From positions 3,701,937-3,765,936 of the forward strand of contig NC_015167.1 of assembly GCF_000190595.1 (NCBI RefSeq): a stretch of 64,000 nucleotides of DNA. Direction: 5' to 3'. Below, piece by piece: positions 54,182 to 64,000 of this stretch. A model generated the notes under the pieces. The model saw nothing but the letters and a program-made list of their open reading frames with translations. It was not told the origin of the DNA and did no database searches. A program made the position numbers and the translations under genes. Source of the stretch: Cellulophaga lytica DSM 7489 (GTDB taxonomy: Bacteria; Bacteroidota; Bacteroidia; Flavobacteriales; Flavobacteriaceae). Every line of letters starts with the position of its first letter. Within the stretch, counting starts at the first letter, position 1.

Positions 54182-54994
54182 TTATTTTGAATAATTTTGT
54201 AATTCTTTGTCTATTTTCTCCTTCATATTGTTTGCTTTTTTAGCAAATTCTGTTTCTGGAAAAGTTTTAATTAACTTACCGTAAGCTTCATTAGCATTTT
54301 TTAAACGTTCTTCCTTTTTATTAGGATGACTATTTATTGCTAAATTGTAAGCAGCAAGTGTTTTGTAATATAATGCTTCTTCTTTATATATAGTTCCTGG
54401 ATTATCTAACATAAAGTTTTCTAATGCCTTTATTGCTGATATTGAGTACTCTAAATCGTAAAACTCTCCTAATTTAGTAAATTGCTTTGCTATCTCTAAC
54501 GCTTTTTTCTCCTTTTTTCTTGTTAAAGAAGCTGCTATTTCGTTAGCTTCTGGCAAATATTCAGAGTCTGGATAAGTATTAATAAAGTTTTGTATTTTTA
54601 ACAATGCTTTATCGGTATCTGTCTGATCTAAAGAATATTTACGAGATAAATAAGAATAACTTTTAGCTCCTAAAAAAGATGCTTCTTGCATTTTTTCACT
54701 TCTAGGATACGCTTTTACAAAACGCTCAAACTGATACCCTGCGTCATTATACTGCCCTATTTGATAGTAACTATTTGCAAAGAAAAACATTACACGCTCT
54801 CCCTGTGGTTTACCTATATATTTAGAAGCTATTTGCTCTAACAAACGGTTAGCTCTTTTAAAATCGCCTTCGTCATAAAACTTCTCGGCCATTTCATATT
54901 TAGCTTTAACATCTTGGTTTTTTAATACTTTTTGGTATTCGCTACAAGAGCCCAAGATTAACACCAACAATAAAAGTGGTAATAATTTCTTCAT
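54182..54994 (-). CDS. bamD: Outer membrane assembly lipoprotein BamD
   Basis: The start is set at the ATG at 54994, giving the signal MKKLLPLLLLVLILGSC; an ATG at 55006 adds four residues. The mature part is built of TPR helices (AEKFYDEGDFKRANRLLEQIA, FFFANSYYQIGQYNDAGYQFERFVKAYPRSEKMQEASF, FINTYPDSEYLPEANEIAAS). BamD is the essential TPR partner of BamA in inserting outer membrane barrels, which this SusC/TonB-rich organism needs in quantity. It begins a bamD-rpoZ-coaBC-porD-recN run. A -7-like TAATTTTG lies at 55018-55011 on the minus strand. Confidence 0.93.
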   Translation of the reverse strand: MKKLLPLLLLVLILGSCSEYQKVLKNQDVKAKYEMAEKFYDEGDFKRANRLLEQIASKYIGKPQGERVMFFFANSYYQIGQYNDAGYQFERFVKAYPRSEKMQEASFLGAKSYSYLSRKYSLDQTDTDKALLKIQNFINTYPDSEYLPEANEIAASLTRKKEKKALEIAKQFTKLGEFYDLEYSISAIKALENFMLDNPGTIYKEEALYYKTLAAYNLAINSHPNKKEERLKNANEAYGKLIKTFPETEFAKKANNMKEKIDKELQNYSK

Positions 54995-55134
54995 TCTTAA
55001 AAACATTTTGCAAAATTAGTTAATATATACGGATATAAAAAACATTTTTTATACTGCTAAAATAGGAATGTGAATATTGTTTACCTTAGTTTTTGGCTAA
55101 GTTTTAACTTAAATTTTAATTTGCACACTAAAAT

Positions 55135-56025
55135 TTACACCAATTGCTTATTAAAACTATTCATAAATGTTTGTATAGTTGCCTTTAATTCTGGAGTTGC
55201 CTCTAACAAAGGAAGCCTAACTTTTGCTGTTGCCAAGTTTAAATTTTCAAAAATAGCTTTAATACCTGCTGGGTTACCCTCTCTAAAAATAAAATCTATA
55301 CCATCATGCAGTGTATTGTATAAGGCATGCGCATCTGCTGCATTATTTTCTAAACCAAGAGATATTACTTTAGAGAACTCTGCCGGAATCCCTTGCCCTA
55401 TTACTGAAATAACCCCAGATCCTCCTGCTAAAACTGTAGAAAGTGCCGTAAAATCGTCTCCAGAAATTACCATAAAATCTTTTGGCTTATTCTTTATAAT
55501 AGATAAAATTTGAACCATATCTCCGCAAGCTTCTTTTATAGCTACAATATTGTCAAAATCCTTTGCTAACCTAACAGTTGTAGAGGGCAGCATATTACTT
55601 CCTGTTCTACCAGGCACATTATATACAATTATTGGTTTTGGTGATGCTAATGCAATTGCTTTAAAATGTTGGTATATTCCTTCTTGAGTTGGCTTATTGT
55701 AATATGGAGACACGGATAGTATAGCAGAAAAGTTACTAAGATCTCTTTCTTTTAGCTCTGCAACCACAGCCATTGTATTATTACCTCCTATACCTAAAAC
55801 CAACGGCAATCTTCCTGCATTAACTTTAACAACAGTATTTATTACCAATTGTTTTTCTTCTGCTGTAAGCGTTGCTGGTTCTCCTGTAGTCCCTAAAACC
55901 ACTAAATAATTAACGCCATTAGCTATATTGTATTCTACAATATTTTGTAACGCTGTAACATCTACAGACAAATCTTCTTTAAAAGGTGTAACTAGCGCAA
56001 CACCAGTACCAACTAATTCTTTCAC
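55135..56025 (-). CDS. dapA: 4-hydroxy-tetrahydrodipicolinate synthase
   Basis: The most likely start is GTG at 56025 (residues then read [15 protein letters not shown], the usual start of DapA); a TTG at 56046 would add seven residues. It is then 296 residues. Schiff-base Lys164 in VAIKEACGD, Tyr135 in [14 protein letters not shown] (46-50) and [11 protein letters not shown] are all in place. The enzyme condenses pyruvate with aspartate semialdehyde for lysine and diaminopimelate. It is monocistronic, with no link to the bamD group beyond order. Confidence 0.95.
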   Translation of the reverse strand: MKELVGTGVALVTPFKEDLSVDVTALQNIVEYNIANGVNYLVVLGTTGEPATLTAEEKQLVINTVVKVNAGRLPLVLGIGGNNTMAVVAELKERDLSNFSAILSVSPYYNKPTQEGIYQHFKAIALASPKPIIVYNVPGRTGSNMLPSTTVRLAKDFDNIVAIKEACGDMVQILSIIKNKPKDFMVISGDDFTALSTVLAGGSGVISVIGQGIPAEFSKVISLGLENNAADAHALYNTLHDGIDFIFREGNPAGIKAIFENLNLATAKVRLPLLEATPELKATIQTFMNSFNKQLV

Positions 56026-56083
56026 ACGTATAAATTTAATAATCAAAATTTAAGAACGTGCTGCAATACGTAGTACGTTCTTA

Positions 56084-56614
56084 TTATATTTCATTAAAAA
56101 CCGAGAGATATTTTCCCAGCTCTTTTTTAAAAATGTTAAAATCTTTAATAGGTATATTTAAGATTAAATCATTTAAATTTTCATCTACTTCACCAAAACC
56201 AACTTTTAACCTGGCTTTAGATTGCATAGTCATTAATTGCAATAGTAAATTATCTTCTGTATAATAACTAATAAGCAAATCGTACTCGTTATCTAGAAAT
56301 TCTAATGCATAACTATTCTCTATTTTTGCTCCCCAACCTAAATCTTCCTCAGAAAAAACAGGTGTAGAGTAAGGCGAATTTTTATCATGTTCTGCCTTAT
56401 ATCCTATAATTTTTAGTGCATTTGGCTGTAATGAAAACTCTTTAATAAACTGATTAAATATTGTACCATCTGGCACGTTATCTAAATCTACAATACATCC
56501 TATTTTACTTATTCCTTTTTTAACTCTAGAACAAGCAACACGTTTGTTTTTGTTTTCGTTTAAAAACTTTACAGCAGCCTTGCGCTTAAATTTATTTTTT
56601 ATGCCTTTTAACAT
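56084..56614 (-). CDS. DUF6913-like conserved protein
   Basis: A 176-residue soluble protein between dapA and ligA; the N-terminal basic segment (GIKNKFKRKAAVKFLNENKNKRV) is followed by an alpha/beta domain (KIGCIVDLDNVPDGTIFNQFIKEF, YDLLISYYTEDNLLLQLMTMQSKARLKVGFG). It resembles the DUF6913 family, frequently found at this position in Flavobacteriia. No motif for catalysis was seen. A TATCTTTG -7-like element at 56672-56665 on the minus strand could be its promoter. Confidence 0.7.
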   Translation of the reverse strand: MLKGIKNKFKRKAAVKFLNENKNKRVACSRVKKGISKIGCIVDLDNVPDGTIFNQFIKEFSLQPNALKIIGYKAEHDKNSPYSTPVFSEEDLGWGAKIENSYALEFLDNEYDLLISYYTEDNLLLQLMTMQSKARLKVGFGEVDENLNDLILNIPIKDFNIFKKELGKYLSVFNEI

Positions 56615-56787
56615 GCAATTTTACATTTACACAAATGTAATTATTATCTAGCACAATTTAATGCAAAGATACAAAGCTACTTTGTTTTTTAAATAAAACA
56701 TTTTGTTATAAATATAACAATTGATGACTTCAACAAAAAACAAAAACATAAGTATTTTATTACTAGATATTTACATTGTTTTTAAAA

Positions 56788-58791
<2,004 letters not shown>

Positions 58792-58842
58792 TTATTTTAT
58801 TCAGCTTACTACTATTGTTAATTAGTATTTGCTTATATTTTT

Positions 58843-59694
58843 TTAACGACTTATTTCCCCTTTTAGCATTCTATCATTACCATACATATCTTTTTTTAAT
58901 TTGATATTTATATAGTTTAGCCCTACTAAAAGCTCCTTAGTTTGTTCTCCTAAATACTGATTAATTTCAAAAAACAACTTACCATTTTCTCTTAAATGAT
59001 TTACAGAAAAGTTTGTTATAGCCTTGTAAAATACTAACGGATTATTATCCGACACAAAAAGTGCTAAATTAGGCTCATGCTCTAACACATTTGCACTCAT
59101 CTCTTTTTTCTCTAAATCTCTAACATAAGGAGGATTAGAAACAATAATATTAAATTTTTGCTTTAAACTAGGCTCTTCTAAAATGTTTTGCTCCAAAAAA
59201 GTTACAGTTACATTATTAGCCTCTGCATTACTTTTAGCTACCAAAATAGCTTCTTTAGAAATATCTAAAGCAAACACCTTAGCTTTTGGTAAGTTTTTAG
59301 CTAGTGTTATTGCTATACAACCACTACCAGTACCTATATCTAAAATGGCAATTTCTTGGTTAACATTTACTTCGTTTAAAATCCAACTTACCAGCTCCTC
59401 TGTTTCTGGTCTAGGAATTAACACATTAGTATTTACATTAAAATCCAACCCCATAAAATGTGCCGCTCCTAAAATATACTGTATTGGTATATGCTTTTTA
59501 AGTTTATCTACCACCAAAAACAAAGTGGACTCTTCGTCTTTGGTAACTACATAATTAGGCTCTAACGCAAGCACAAAACGTTCTAGTTTTAAATAATGCT
59601 CAATTGCCATATAAAAAAAACTATCTACCTCTTCTACAGGGTAAACAGCATCCAATTCTATATGATAAATTTTCTTTATCTCTTTTAACAACAT
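58843..59694 (-). CDS. prmC: Peptide chain release factor glutamine methyltransferase
   Basis: A 283-residue SAM-dependent methyltransferase acting on the GGQ glutamine of release factors 1 and 2. Evidence: VLIPRPETEELV, SAM motif DIGTGSGCIAI (119-129), NPPY (187-190) and an N-terminal helical domain. It is monocistronic, between ligA and an acetyltransferase gene. The 60 bases between it and ligA hold no recognised element. Confidence 0.94.
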   Translation of the reverse strand: MLLKEIKKIYHIELDAVYPVEEVDSFFYMAIEHYLKLERFVLALEPNYVVTKDEESTLFLVVDKLKKHIPIQYILGAAHFMGLDFNVNTNVLIPRPETEELVSWILNEVNVNQEIAILDIGTGSGCIAITLAKNLPKAKVFALDISKEAILVAKSNAEANNVTVTFLEQNILEEPSLKQKFNIIVSNPPYVRDLEKKEMSANVLEHEPNLALFVSDNNPLVFYKAITNFSVNHLRENGKLFFEINQYLGEQTKELLVGLNYINIKLKKDMYGNDRMLKGEISR

Positions 59695-59761
59695 ATTTAA
59701 AACAAGTTTTTTAATTGCTTTTTTACTATTAATAATAAAAAAATTCTAACAACTTATATAA

Positions 59762-60247
59762 CTATAAATTTAACAGCATAAAAACAGGGCAAGAATAATG
59801 ACCTGTATCTCCCATACGCTCATTTATATACTCAAAACCAGTTTTTTTATACAGCTTTTGAGCATCTTTCATATATGGCATTGTTTCTAAATAACATTTA
59901 TTAAAACGATAATATTTAGCTTTAGCAATGCAAGCATTCATCATTTTACTTCCCAAACCTTTGCCTCTAGCCTCTTCTAAAAAATACATTTTTTGAAGTT
60001 CACAAACATTACCTTTATAGTTTTCTAATTGAGCAACTCCTGCGCAACCTAAAATTTTACCATTTACTTCTGCTACAAAATAAGTTGCTTTGGGCACATT
60101 GTAGTTTTCATACATACAATCTAATGCTTTATCTGCATAAGCAGTACCAACTTTTGGCACACCAAGATCTACCAAAACTTGCCTAATTACCTCTGCCACA
60201 GCCTCATTATCTTTCTGTAAAATAGGCCTTATTACCACATTCTCCAT
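59762..60247 (-). CDS. GNAT family N-acetyltransferase
   Basis: A 161-residue GNAT protein: VVIRPILQKDNEAVAEVIRQVL start, GKILGCAGVAQLE strand, LQKMYFLEEARGKGLGSKMMNACI (acetyl-CoA pyrophosphate loop RGKGLGSK), and YLETMPYMKDAQKLYKKTGFE. The substrate is not evident. It is divergent from ribD, whose start is only 41 bases away, so the two share a short promoter region. Confidence 0.9.
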   Translation of the reverse strand: MENVVIRPILQKDNEAVAEVIRQVLVDLGVPKVGTAYADKALDCMYENYNVPKATYFVAEVNGKILGCAGVAQLENYKGNVCELQKMYFLEEARGKGLGSKMMNACIAKAKYYRFNKCYLETMPYMKDAQKLYKKTGFEYINERMGDTGHYSCPVFMLLNL

Positions 60248-60276
60248 AAAACAAAAACTATATCTTAATATTATTC

Positions 60277-60284
60277 TATTTTTG
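60277..60284 (+). promoter_or_regulatory. -7 box TATTTTTG immediately before ribD
   Basis: TATTTTTG fits the Bacteroidota -7 element, but ends only 4 bases before the GTG start of ribD at 60289. If the transcript starts a few bases after the box, the ribD mRNA would be leaderless or nearly so. No -33 TTG is seen at the usual distance. Confidence 0.45.
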
Positions 60285-60288
60285 CGAA

Positions 60289-61341
60289 GTGAAGATACAT
60301 GAAAAATACATTTTACGCTGTATACAAATAGCCAAAAACGGTTTAGGATCTACTTTTCCAAACCCAATGGTTGGTGCATTAATAGTACACAATAACGCTA
60401 TAATAGGAGAAGGTTTCACCTCTCCTTACGGTGGCTCCCACGCAGAGGTTAACGCTATAAATAGCATTAAAGACAAGTCTGTTTTAAAGGAGTCTACCAT
60501 TTACGTTACTCTAGAACCTTGCTCCCATTACGGAAAAACTCCTCCTTGTGCAGATTTAATTATAAAACACAAAATACCTAATATAGTTATTGGTCTTAAG
60601 GATCCTCATGAAAAAGTAGCTGGCAATGGAATTAAAAAACTTAGAGCTGCTGGTTGCAATGTAACTATTGGTGTTTTAGAAGAAGAATGCCGAGAGCACC
60701 ATAATAGATTTTTATGTTTTTACGAGAAAAAAAGACCATATATTATTCTAAAATGGGCAGAAACTAATGATGGTTTTATTGCGCCACTGCAAGAAAAAAG
60801 AAGCGCTACACCAGAACCTTTTTGGATAACTACAAAAGCAGCCAGACAACTTGTACACCAATGGAGAAGTGAAGAACAAGGTATTTTAGTTGGCACAAAT
60901 ACAATTATAGAAGACAACCCTAAACTGGATGTTAGAAATTGGCACGGAAAGTCTCCTACTAGAATTATTATAGATCAAAATTTAAAGATTGATGCAAGCA
61001 AAAACATATTAAATACGTCTGTAAAAACTATTGTAATAACAAAAGAGTCTAATAAAAATGAACAACTACAAGGTATTATTTATGAAAGTGTAAACTTTAA
61101 AAAACCTTTAGCTATGCAAATTTGCAATATTCTACATAAGCACAATATACTTAGCGTAATTATTGAAGGTGGCTCAAAAACACTACAGACCTTTATTAAC
61201 GAAAATCTTTGGGATGAAGCACGTGTTTTTACTGGCACAACAAACTTTAATAAAGGTATTGCAGCACCAAAATTTACAGGAAAGCTAAAAAGCACAAACA
61301 CTATTAAAACTGATACCTTAAAGACCTACTATAATGATTAA
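60289..61341 (+). CDS. ribD: Bifunctional riboflavin biosynthesis protein RibD
   Basis: A 350-residue deaminase-reductase for two early steps of riboflavin synthesis. The N-terminal deaminase has the zinc ligands His51 and Cys78/Cys87 and catalytic Glu53 (GGSHAEVNA; EPCSHYGKTPPCADL). The reductase half starts around residue 148 (PYIILKWAETNDGFIA) and has GILVGTNTIIEDNP and VIIEGGSKTLQ. The start is GTG at 60289, needed for the conserved IHEKYILRCIQIA segment. Its stop overlaps the HAD gene by 8 bases. Confidence 0.95.
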   Translation: MKIHEKYILRCIQIAKNGLGSTFPNPMVGALIVHNNAIIGEGFTSPYGGSHAEVNAINSIKDKSVLKESTIYVTLEPCSHYGKTPPCADLIIKHKIPNIVIGLKDPHEKVAGNGIKKLRAAGCNVTIGVLEEECREHHNRFLCFYEKKRPYIILKWAETNDGFIAPLQEKRSATPEPFWITTKAARQLVHQWRSEEQGILVGTNTIIEDNPKLDVRNWHGKSPTRIIIDQNLKIDASKNILNTSVKTIVITKESNKNEQLQGIIYESVNFKKPLAMQICNILHKHNILSVIIEGGSKTLQTFINENLWDEARVFTGTTNFNKGIAAPKFTGKLKSTNTIKTDTLKTYYND

Positions 61342-61936
61342 GAATATAATTTTTGATTTTGGCGATATTTTTATTAACCTAAACAAAACAGCTACCGCAT
61401 TAGAATTAAGTAAATTTGGCTTTACTAAAATTAGCCCTGAGTTAGACGTATTAATGAAGAATTATGAAAAGGGGTTAATTTCTTCTGATGATTTTATAAA
61501 TAAAACAAACAAAATTTTTCCTACTGCCACACCACAAGAACTTAAAAATGCTTGGAATAAAATTATTTTAGATTTCCCTGAAGAACGTTTACTATTTATA
61601 GAAACATTAGCTAAAGAGAAAAATTACCGTTTATTTTTGCTTAGCAATACAAATGAATTACATATAGAGCAGGTTATTAAAAATATGGGAACTGAAAGAT
61701 ATGATAGATTTAAAGCTTGTTTTGAGCAATTTTACTTGTCCCATTTAATTAATTTTAGAAAACCTAATGCTAATATTTACGAGTTTGTATTAAAAGAAAA
61801 CAACTTAAATGCTAAAGAAACTTTTTTTATTGATGACACAGAAGAAAATACAATTGCTGCAGAAAAATTAGGAATTAAAAGCTGGAATTTGCAAGTTGGC
61901 AATGAAGACATCATCAACCTAAAGAGTAAATTATAG
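61334..61936 (+). CDS. HAD-superfamily hydrolase, YihX-like
   Basis: A 200-residue HAD phosphatase of the IA type. Motif I is IIFDFGDIFIN (nucleophile Asp8; Gly at the +2 place, as in YihX-like members), motif II LFLLSNTNE, motif III FRKPNANIYEF (Lys) and motif IV FFIDDTEENTIAAEKLG. It acts on a small phosphate ester, not known. It overlaps ribD by 8 bases, so co-translation is likely; it may act in flavin nucleotide dephosphorylation, an idea drawn only from its place. Confidence 0.88.
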   Translation: MIKNIIFDFGDIFINLNKTATALELSKFGFTKISPELDVLMKNYEKGLISSDDFINKTNKIFPTATPQELKNAWNKIILDFPEERLLFIETLAKEKNYRLFLLSNTNELHIEQVIKNMGTERYDRFKACFEQFYLSHLINFRKPNANIYEFVLKENNLNAKETFFIDDTEENTIAAEKLGIKSWNLQVGNEDIINLKSKL

Positions 61937-61938
61937 GA

Positions 61939-62805
61939 ATGATAAATTTATTATTAAGTATTTTATTTTCTAGTTTAATTTTTATTGTATTTAAGCTTTT
62001 TCATACTTTTAAAGTACAAACATTATATGCTATAATTACAAATTACTTTGTAGCTTGTTTAGTTGGTTTATTTTTTTACAAAAATACTATTACACCTGCA
62101 AAAATACCTCTTGAGCCTTGGTTTGGTGGCGCTTTATTTTTAGGCATTCTATTTATACTTGTTTTTTACATTATGGCTAAAACATCTCAAGACCTTGGAG
62201 TTTCTGTTGCCTCTGTAGCTACTAAAATGTCATTAGTTATTCCTGTACTTGGTGGTATTTTTTTATATAACGAAACACTTACCAGTATTAAAACAATAGG
62301 TATATTACTGGCACTATCTGCAGTCTACCTTGCATCTACCAAAAACAACAGCACCTTTAATAAAAAAGCATTACTACTACCCTTTTTAGTGTTTTTAGGA
62401 TCAGGAACCATAGATATTACTATTAAATATTTAGAAGAAGCTTATGTTGAAGAAGCCAAAATTCCTTTATTTTCTTCTTTCATATTTTTAGCAGCAGGTA
62501 TATTTGGAGTGTTATTTATTTTAATAAGAACAAAAGAACACCCTATAAAATTAAATTTCAAAAATATTCTTGGTGGTATTTGTCTTGGTATTCCTAACTT
62601 TTTCTCTATATATTACCTTATAAAGGCATTAAGAGAATCTAATTTTACAAGTGCATCTATTTTTACAATTAATAATGTTGCTATAGTTTTATTTACAACA
62701 CTTATTGGTATATTCTTTTTTAAAGAAAAATTAAGTACTAAAAACTGGCTAGGTATAGGTTTAGCTGTTTGCAGTATACTATTAATGGCATTAAAGTATG
62801 AATAA
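61939..62805 (+). CDS. EamA/DMT family transporter
   Basis: A 288-residue inner membrane protein with about ten transmembrane helices in two EamA halves (LLLSILFSSLIFIVFKLF, VSVASVATKMSLVIPVLGG, LIGIFFFKEKLSTKNWLGIGLAVCSILLMALK). Motifs such as GIFLYNETLTSIKTIGILLALSAVYL are typical drug/metabolite transporter features. The cargo is unknown. It is 2 bases after the HAD gene and overlaps YigZ by 8. Confidence 0.9.
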   Translation: MINLLLSILFSSLIFIVFKLFHTFKVQTLYAIITNYFVACLVGLFFYKNTITPAKIPLEPWFGGALFLGILFILVFYIMAKTSQDLGVSVASVATKMSLVIPVLGGIFLYNETLTSIKTIGILLALSAVYLASTKNNSTFNKKALLLPFLVFLGSGTIDITIKYLEEAYVEEAKIPLFSSFIFLAAGIFGVLFILIRTKEHPIKLNFKNILGGICLGIPNFFSIYYLIKALRESNFTSASIFTINNVAIVLFTTLIGIFFFKEKLSTKNWLGIGLAVCSILLMALKYE

Positions 62806-63406
62806 AGAAAAAGATACTTATTTAACAATAGACAAACCAAGTCCAGAAATACTATACAAAGACCGCAAAAGTAAATTTTTTGGTTACGTATTTCCTATAA
62901 CTACCGAAGACGATGTTAAACCAATTATTGAAAAATTAAAAAAACAACATCACACAGCAAACCACGTGTGTTATGCTTGGCAATTAGGAACAGATACCAT
63001 ACGGTACCGAGCTAATGATGACGGCGAACCTAACAACTCTGCCGGACTTCCTATATACGGACAAATACAAGCTTATGACCTTACAAATGTACTTGTTGCT
63101 GTTGCCAGAATATTTGGAGGTACAAAGTTAGGCGTTGGAGGATTAATAAGCGCCTATAAAACTGCTGCACAAATAGCTTTAGATGAAGCGGAAATTAAAA
63201 AGAAAATAATAACAAAACTATACGCACTTACATTTGACTATAAAGATATGAATAGCGTAATGAGAGTTATTAAACAAAAAAAACTAGACATTGTTTCTCA
63301 AAAACTAGAAGCCAATTGCACCTATGTAATATCTGTTAGAAAAACAAAAGCCAATGAAATTTTTACTATTTTTAATACCATGCAGTATATAAAAATCAAA
63401 GATTAA
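62798..63406 (+). CDS. YigZ/IMPACT family protein
   Basis: A 202-residue protein with the IMPACT N-terminal fold (RKSKFFGYVFPITTEDDVKPII, HHTANHVCYAWQLG, RANDDGEPNNSAGLPIYGQIQAYDLTNVLVAVARIFGGTKLGVGGLISAYKTAAQIAL) and a short C-terminal ferredoxin-like domain. The middle stretch is the best conserved signature. The function in bacteria is unclear, perhaps tied to translation. Its stop and that of the next gene, on the opposite strand, overlap over TTAA. Confidence 0.92.
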   Translation: MNKEKDTYLTIDKPSPEILYKDRKSKFFGYVFPITTEDDVKPIIEKLKKQHHTANHVCYAWQLGTDTIRYRANDDGEPNNSAGLPIYGQIQAYDLTNVLVAVARIFGGTKLGVGGLISAYKTAAQIALDEAEIKKKIITKLYALTFDYKDMNSVMRVIKQKKLDIVSQKLEANCTYVISVRKTKANEIFTIFNTMQYIKIKD

Positions 63407-63813
63407 AAATCGTAATAATCATCAATCTTTTTTAAAACATAATCCGGACATTTTATAGGTCTTTTAGTTTCTTTATTTAAAAAAGCCAAAACGGTATTTG
63501 CTGTAACTAATAATTCATCATTTTCATTATAAATTTCATAGTCAAATTCTATCTTAACAGAAGGCTTTTTTTTAAGTTTAGTAACCACCGTTATAGTGTC
63601 ATCATATAGCGCAGATTTCTTAAAATTTATTTGTAAAGAAATTACTGGCAGTATAACTCCGGTTTCTTCCATTTTTTTGTAGGAAACGTCTAAATCTTTA
63701 AGCCAGCTTAACCTCCCTAACTCCAAGTATTGCGCGTAATTCCCGTGATATACCACACCCATTTGATCTGTTTCTCCGTATCTTACAGTAAAAGAAATTT
63801 TATTTTTTCGCAT
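63403..63813 (-). CDS. Hot-dog fold acyl-CoA thioesterase
   Basis: A 136-residue YbgC/4HBT-type protein: VRYGETDQMGVVYHGNYAQYLELGRLSWL carries the catalytic Asp of YGETDQMG and the His of YHGNY. ILPVISLQINFKKSALYDD is the following strand pair. Family members hydrolyse acyl-CoA or act in Tol-Pal related tasks; substrate not certain. The gene converges with YigZ, sharing 4 bases. Confidence 0.93.
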   Translation of the reverse strand: MRKNKISFTVRYGETDQMGVVYHGNYAQYLELGRLSWLKDLDVSYKKMEETGVILPVISLQINFKKSALYDDTITVVTKLKKKPSVKIEFDYEIYNENDELLVTANTVLAFLNKETKRPIKCPDYVLKKIDDYYDF

Positions 63814-64000
63814 ATTATATCAACAAAAATTATATATTTAAAGGATGGGAAATTCTATGCTTACAACATGCAAAAAAAAAACTTCAAATTCAATAGTAAT
63901 TGATTTTTTTTTTAGAAATTTTGTTCACATATTTGCCTCCCCTGATAAGGAAGTTAAGATCCCCGTATTTTCTTTCAGTGAGAACACAATACTAACCAAA
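63814..64000. other. Window-edge stretch with an open frame of unknown nature
   Basis: The 187 bases after the thioesterase start contain an ATG-started plus-strand frame (63845 to the edge, 52 codons, no stop) with a purine-rich AAAGG seven bases before it. The predicted residues match no family I know, and a minus-strand frame of about 24 codons is also open from the edge down to about 63926, so the coding strand is undecided. A single TTGTTCACA (63921-63929) resembles a DnaA box with one deviation. Confidence 0.25.

Overview
The window is a 64 kb stretch of a low-GC (by eye about one third G+C) chromosome from a member of the Bacteroidota, almost certainly a marine Flavobacteriaceae. The signs are a SusC/SusD polysaccharide utilisation locus, type IX secretion (T9SS) proteins (PorP/SprF, type B sorting domain, OmpA/PD40, DUF4835/PorD), a Bacteroidota-type omega subunit, an RprX/RprY-like two-component pair, and promoters with the TAnnTTTG -7 element. 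No rRNA, tRNA, CRISPR array, prophage or complete insertion sequence was seen.

Layout. (1) 1-11.8 kb: a minus-strand beta-glucan (laminarin-type) utilisation locus in the order regulator, SusC, SusD, surface glycan-binding lipoprotein, GH16 endoglucanase, GH3 beta-glucosidase (cut by the window edge). The endo-enzyme and binding proteins act at the surface, SusCD imports oligosaccharides and GH3 finishes them. (2) 11.8-14.2 kb: three poorly known envelope genes. (3) 14.3-20.5 kb: a T9SS-linked operon of a 1083-residue secreted Ig-like protein, PorP/SprF and OmpA/PD40, preceded by a 20-bp-phased direct repeat. (4) 20.7-23.05 kb: a CAP-domain lipoprotein and an S10 carboxypeptidase. (5) 23.07-24.55 kb: a small accessory patch in which hairpin repeats alternate with a 5'-truncated gene and a lone lipoprotein gene. 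(6) 25-30.3 kb: an iron/siderophore-type operon (TonB receptor, two small membrane proteins, PepSY protein). (7) 30.4-34.8 kb: a reactive-sulfur module of a Crp/Fnr regulator with a three-cysteine cluster, a CstB-like persulfide dioxygenase-rhodanese, and two YeeE/YedE-type transporter proteins. The enzyme and transporter genes share an identical 15-bp operator at the same distance from their -7 boxes. (8) 34.9-64 kb: mostly housekeeping genes: DPP-IV peptidase; a long plus-strand operon from a Gfo/Idh oxidoreductase to miaA; an RprXY-like pair; coaE-ybbR-GT2; fabI; a recN-porD-coaBC-rpoZ-bamD-dapA-DUF6913-ligA-prmC block; and ribD-HAD-EamA-YigZ facing a thioesterase.

The best candidate for a coherent, under-described system is the sulfur module in (7). 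It looks like a local regulon in which a Crp-family protein may take the role that CstR has in Firmicutes. The hairpin-bounded accessory patch in (5) and the recent internal duplication in the glycan-binding protein are also worth attention. Function calls are from sequence reading without database searches.
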